Source: Clostridia bacterium
Lineage (GTDB): Bacteria; Bacillota; Clostridia; Oscillospirales; CAG-272
Assembly: GCA_900770605.1 (NCBI GenBank)
Contig: CAAGKS010000011.1
Coordinates: 1 to 6,596, forward strand
Reading direction: 5' to 3'
Length of the DNA stretch: 6,596 nt
The notes under the pieces were generated by a model that worked only from the letters and a program-made list of their open reading frames with translations, did no database searches and was not told the DNA's origin. The translations under genes were made by a program, and so were the position numbers. This document shows, piece after piece, positions 5,563 through 6,596 of this stretch; position 1 is the stretch's first letter, and the number at the start of each line of letters is the position of its first letter.

Positions 5563-5591
5563 ATTATAGCGCATAAATATGCACTTGTCAA
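5563..5591 (-). promoter_or_regulatory. Consensus sigma-A promoter of the amino-acid ABC transporter operon
   Basis: On the minus strand TTGACA (5586-5591) and TATAAT (5563-5568) are separated by exactly 17 bases, a perfect match to the housekeeping consensus. The leader to the binding-protein start is about 35 bases. A 12-base inverted repeat, GCATA-AA-TATGC on the plus strand (5571-5582), fills most of the spacer and is a candidate operator. A promoter this strong on an uptake operon would be expected to need repression or to serve a constitutively abundant lipoprotein (inference). Confidence 0.88.
5571..5582. repeat. 12-base inverted repeat in the promoter spacer (possible operator)
   Basis: GCATA and TATGC arms flank AA, lying entirely between the -35 and -10 hexamers of the transporter promoter. 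A dimeric repressor bound here would block RNA polymerase. The core loosely resembles the AT-rich symmetric sites of arginine-type regulators, but the match is too weak to name a protein. Such short AT-rich palindromes can also arise by chance. Confidence 0.4.
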
Positions 5592-5637
5592 TAGGTTTTT
5601 TTAAATTTTTTTGCAAATTTTATCATTTTTTCGCATA

Positions 5638-6596
5638 TTATTGCATAAAATACTGATTATTCAAAATTTTATGCAAATATTGTCCTGTGTAGGAGTTTTT
5701 ACATTCAGAAACGGCCTCCGGAGTGCCCTCTGCTATAACAGTTCCGCCGAGATCTCCGCCCTCGGGACCGAGATCTATGATATAATCGGCTGTTTTAATA
5801 ACGTCAAGATTGTGTTCTATGACGAGCAAGGAATTTCCCGTGCTGCAAAGTCGCTGCAATATTTCTATAAGCTTAGCGACGTCATCAGTATGCAGACCCG
5901 TGGTAGGCTCATCCAAGATATACATGGTTCTTCCCGTGCTTCTCTTTGAGAGCTCGGTTGCGAGCTTAACTCTTTGAGCTTCACCTCCGGAGATAGTAGT
6001 TGACGACTGCCCGAGCTTGATATATCCAAGACCAACGTCAAAGAGCGTTTGAAGCTTTTGCTTTATTCTCGGAATACCGTCAAAGAACAAAAGCGCCTCC
6101 TCTACGGACATTTCCAGAACGTCAGCTATGCTCTTGTCCTTGAATTTGACCTCGAGCGTGTCTCTGTTATAGCGTTTTCCGTGACAAGCGTCACAGGTAA
6201 CGTAAACGTCAGGAAGAAAATGCATCTCTATCTTCTTAACGCCATCGCCCTCGCACACTTCACAGCGTCCGCCGCGAACGTTGAACGAAAATCTACCCGA
6301 TTTATATCCTCTTGCATTCGCATCGGAGGTCTGAGCAAAAAGATCTCGTATATCAGTAAACAATCCCGTATAGGTAGCAGGATTAGAACGTGGAGTTCTT
6401 CCAATGGGGCTTTGGTCTATGATAATTACCTTATCAAGATTTTCAATTCCCTCTATACGCTTATACTTACCTGAACCGCGGATCGCGTGATTAAGCTCGC
6501 GTGACAAGGTAGGAGCGATAACACCGTTAACAAGAGATGACTTTCCGGATCCCGAAACGCCTGTAATACAGGTAATGCAGCCGAGTGGGATAGATA
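5638..6596 (-). CDS. uvrA: Excinuclease ABC subunit A, C-terminal third (partial, start beyond right edge)
   Basis: UvrA is the damage-recognition ATPase of nucleotide excision repair; it dimerises, loads UvrB and scans DNA. The window holds the last 318 residues of a protein usually about 940 long, covering nearly the whole second ATPase module. Counting from the first complete codon at 6594, the frame shows Walker A GVSGSGKSS (12-20), DQSPIGRTPRSNPATYTG (60-77), the zinc-module cysteines CEVC (111-114) and CDAC (134-137), the signature TISGGEAQR (200-208), Walker B ILDEPTTGLH (226-235), and EH with His261. The protein ends with a normal SYTGQYLHKIL tail plus a few extra residues. The frame stays open to the edge, and the TTG at 6507 is an internal Leu, not a start. 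No strong terminator follows the stop, so some readthrough into the transporter operon is possible. An 11-base inverted repeat overlaps the last codons. Confidence 0.97.
   Translation of the reverse strand, partial: SIPLGCITCITGVSGSGKSSLVNGVIAPTLSRELNHAIRGSGKYKRIEGIENLDKVIIIDQSPIGRTPRSNPATYTGLFTDIRDLFAQTSDANARGYKSGRFSFNVRGGRCEVCEGDGVKKIEMHFLPDVYVTCDACHGKRYNRDTLEVKFKDKSIADVLEMSVEEALLFFDGIPRIKQKLQTLFDVGLGYIKLGQSSTTISGGEAQRVKLATELSKRSTGRTMYILDEPTTGLHTDDVAKLIEILQRLCSTGNSLLVIEHNLDVIKTADYIIDLGPEGGDLGGTVIAEGTPEAVSECKNSYTGQYLHKILNNQYFMQ
5641..5676. repeat. Perfect 11-base inverted repeat at the 3' end of uvrA
   Basis: TTGCATAAAAT (5641-5651) and ATTTTATGCAA (5666-5676) are perfect reverse complements around a 14-base AT-rich loop. 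They lie in the last dozen codons of uvrA and directly abut its stop codon. As RNA this is a weak, AT-rich hairpin with no U-tract immediately after it, so it is not a classical terminator. It could slow exonucleases, act as a weak termination signal, or bind a regulator. It shares a GCATA/TATGC element with the repeat in the nearby transporter promoter. Confidence 0.6.

Noticed and set aside
6487..6507. TTG at 6507 as a start for a short UvrA-like protein
   Set aside because: The frame continues upstream to the window edge and encodes the UvrA Walker A motif, so this codon is an internal Leu.
1..6596. CRISPR arrays, tRNA or rRNA genes, insertion sequences, attachment sites
   Set aside because: I saw no direct-repeat array, no cloverleaf or rRNA-like segment, no transposase or integrase frame, and no flanking repeats; coding sequence and short promoter regions account for the window.

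Overview
The window looks like chromosomal DNA of a moderately AT-rich clostridial-type Firmicute, probably an uncultured gut Clostridia lineage. That is inference from strong GGAGG-type ribosome binding sites, near-consensus sigma-A promoters, a lipoprotein-anchored amino-acid ABC transporter and the style of the proteins; no marker gene gives a species. Almost every base is explained: seven protein genes cover the window and there is no gene-free stretch longer than about 180 bases.

Layout, left to right. Positions 1-1347 (minus) hold the first 449 codons of an O-antigen-ligase/polymerase-type membrane protein that starts at TTG and runs off the left edge. Just upstream in the same direction are trmD (1367-2053) and rimM (2065-2574), so rimM-trmD-ligase form one tightly packed minus-strand operon with its own extended -10 promoter. 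Divergent from it is yajC (2751-3062, plus) with its own extended -10 promoter. A bidirectional hairpin terminator at about 3072-3102 separates yajC from a convergent three-gene minus-strand operon for a polar amino-acid ABC transporter: lipoprotein binding protein (4658-5521), permease (3939-4652) and ATPase (3107-3955), read in that order from a TTGACA-N17-TATAAT promoter at 5563-5591. The right edge holds the 3' third of uvrA (5638-6596, minus), which runs off the window.

The most notable item is the binding protein of this transporter. Its two homology blocks are in the reverse of the usual order: after the lipobox comes the segment that is normally C-terminal (GVQTGTTG ... NGKVDFVVIDNAPA ... 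final helices), then a linker, then the segment that is normally N-terminal (ATNAAFAPYEF ... GIDMEIA ... AGMTINEKRKK ... FTDPY). The protein ends at the helix that in ordinary family members directly precedes its first mature strand. It therefore reads as a natural circular permutation of a type II periplasmic-binding fold, with most expected ligand-contacting positions kept. Its partner ATPase has an extra segment of about 35 residues in the helical subdomain. Together they suggest a structurally unusual variant of the polar amino-acid uptake family.

How the genes work together: the ABC trio should import an amino acid, with the lipoprotein capturing it outside, the GlnP/HisM-like permease forming the pore and the ATPase driving it. 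RimM and TrmD serve ribosome and tRNA maturation, YajC is a Sec translocon accessory, UvrA begins nucleotide excision repair, and the ligase-like protein probably acts on a surface glycan. Apart from the ABC trio and the usual rimM-trmD pair, the neighbours look functionally unrelated.
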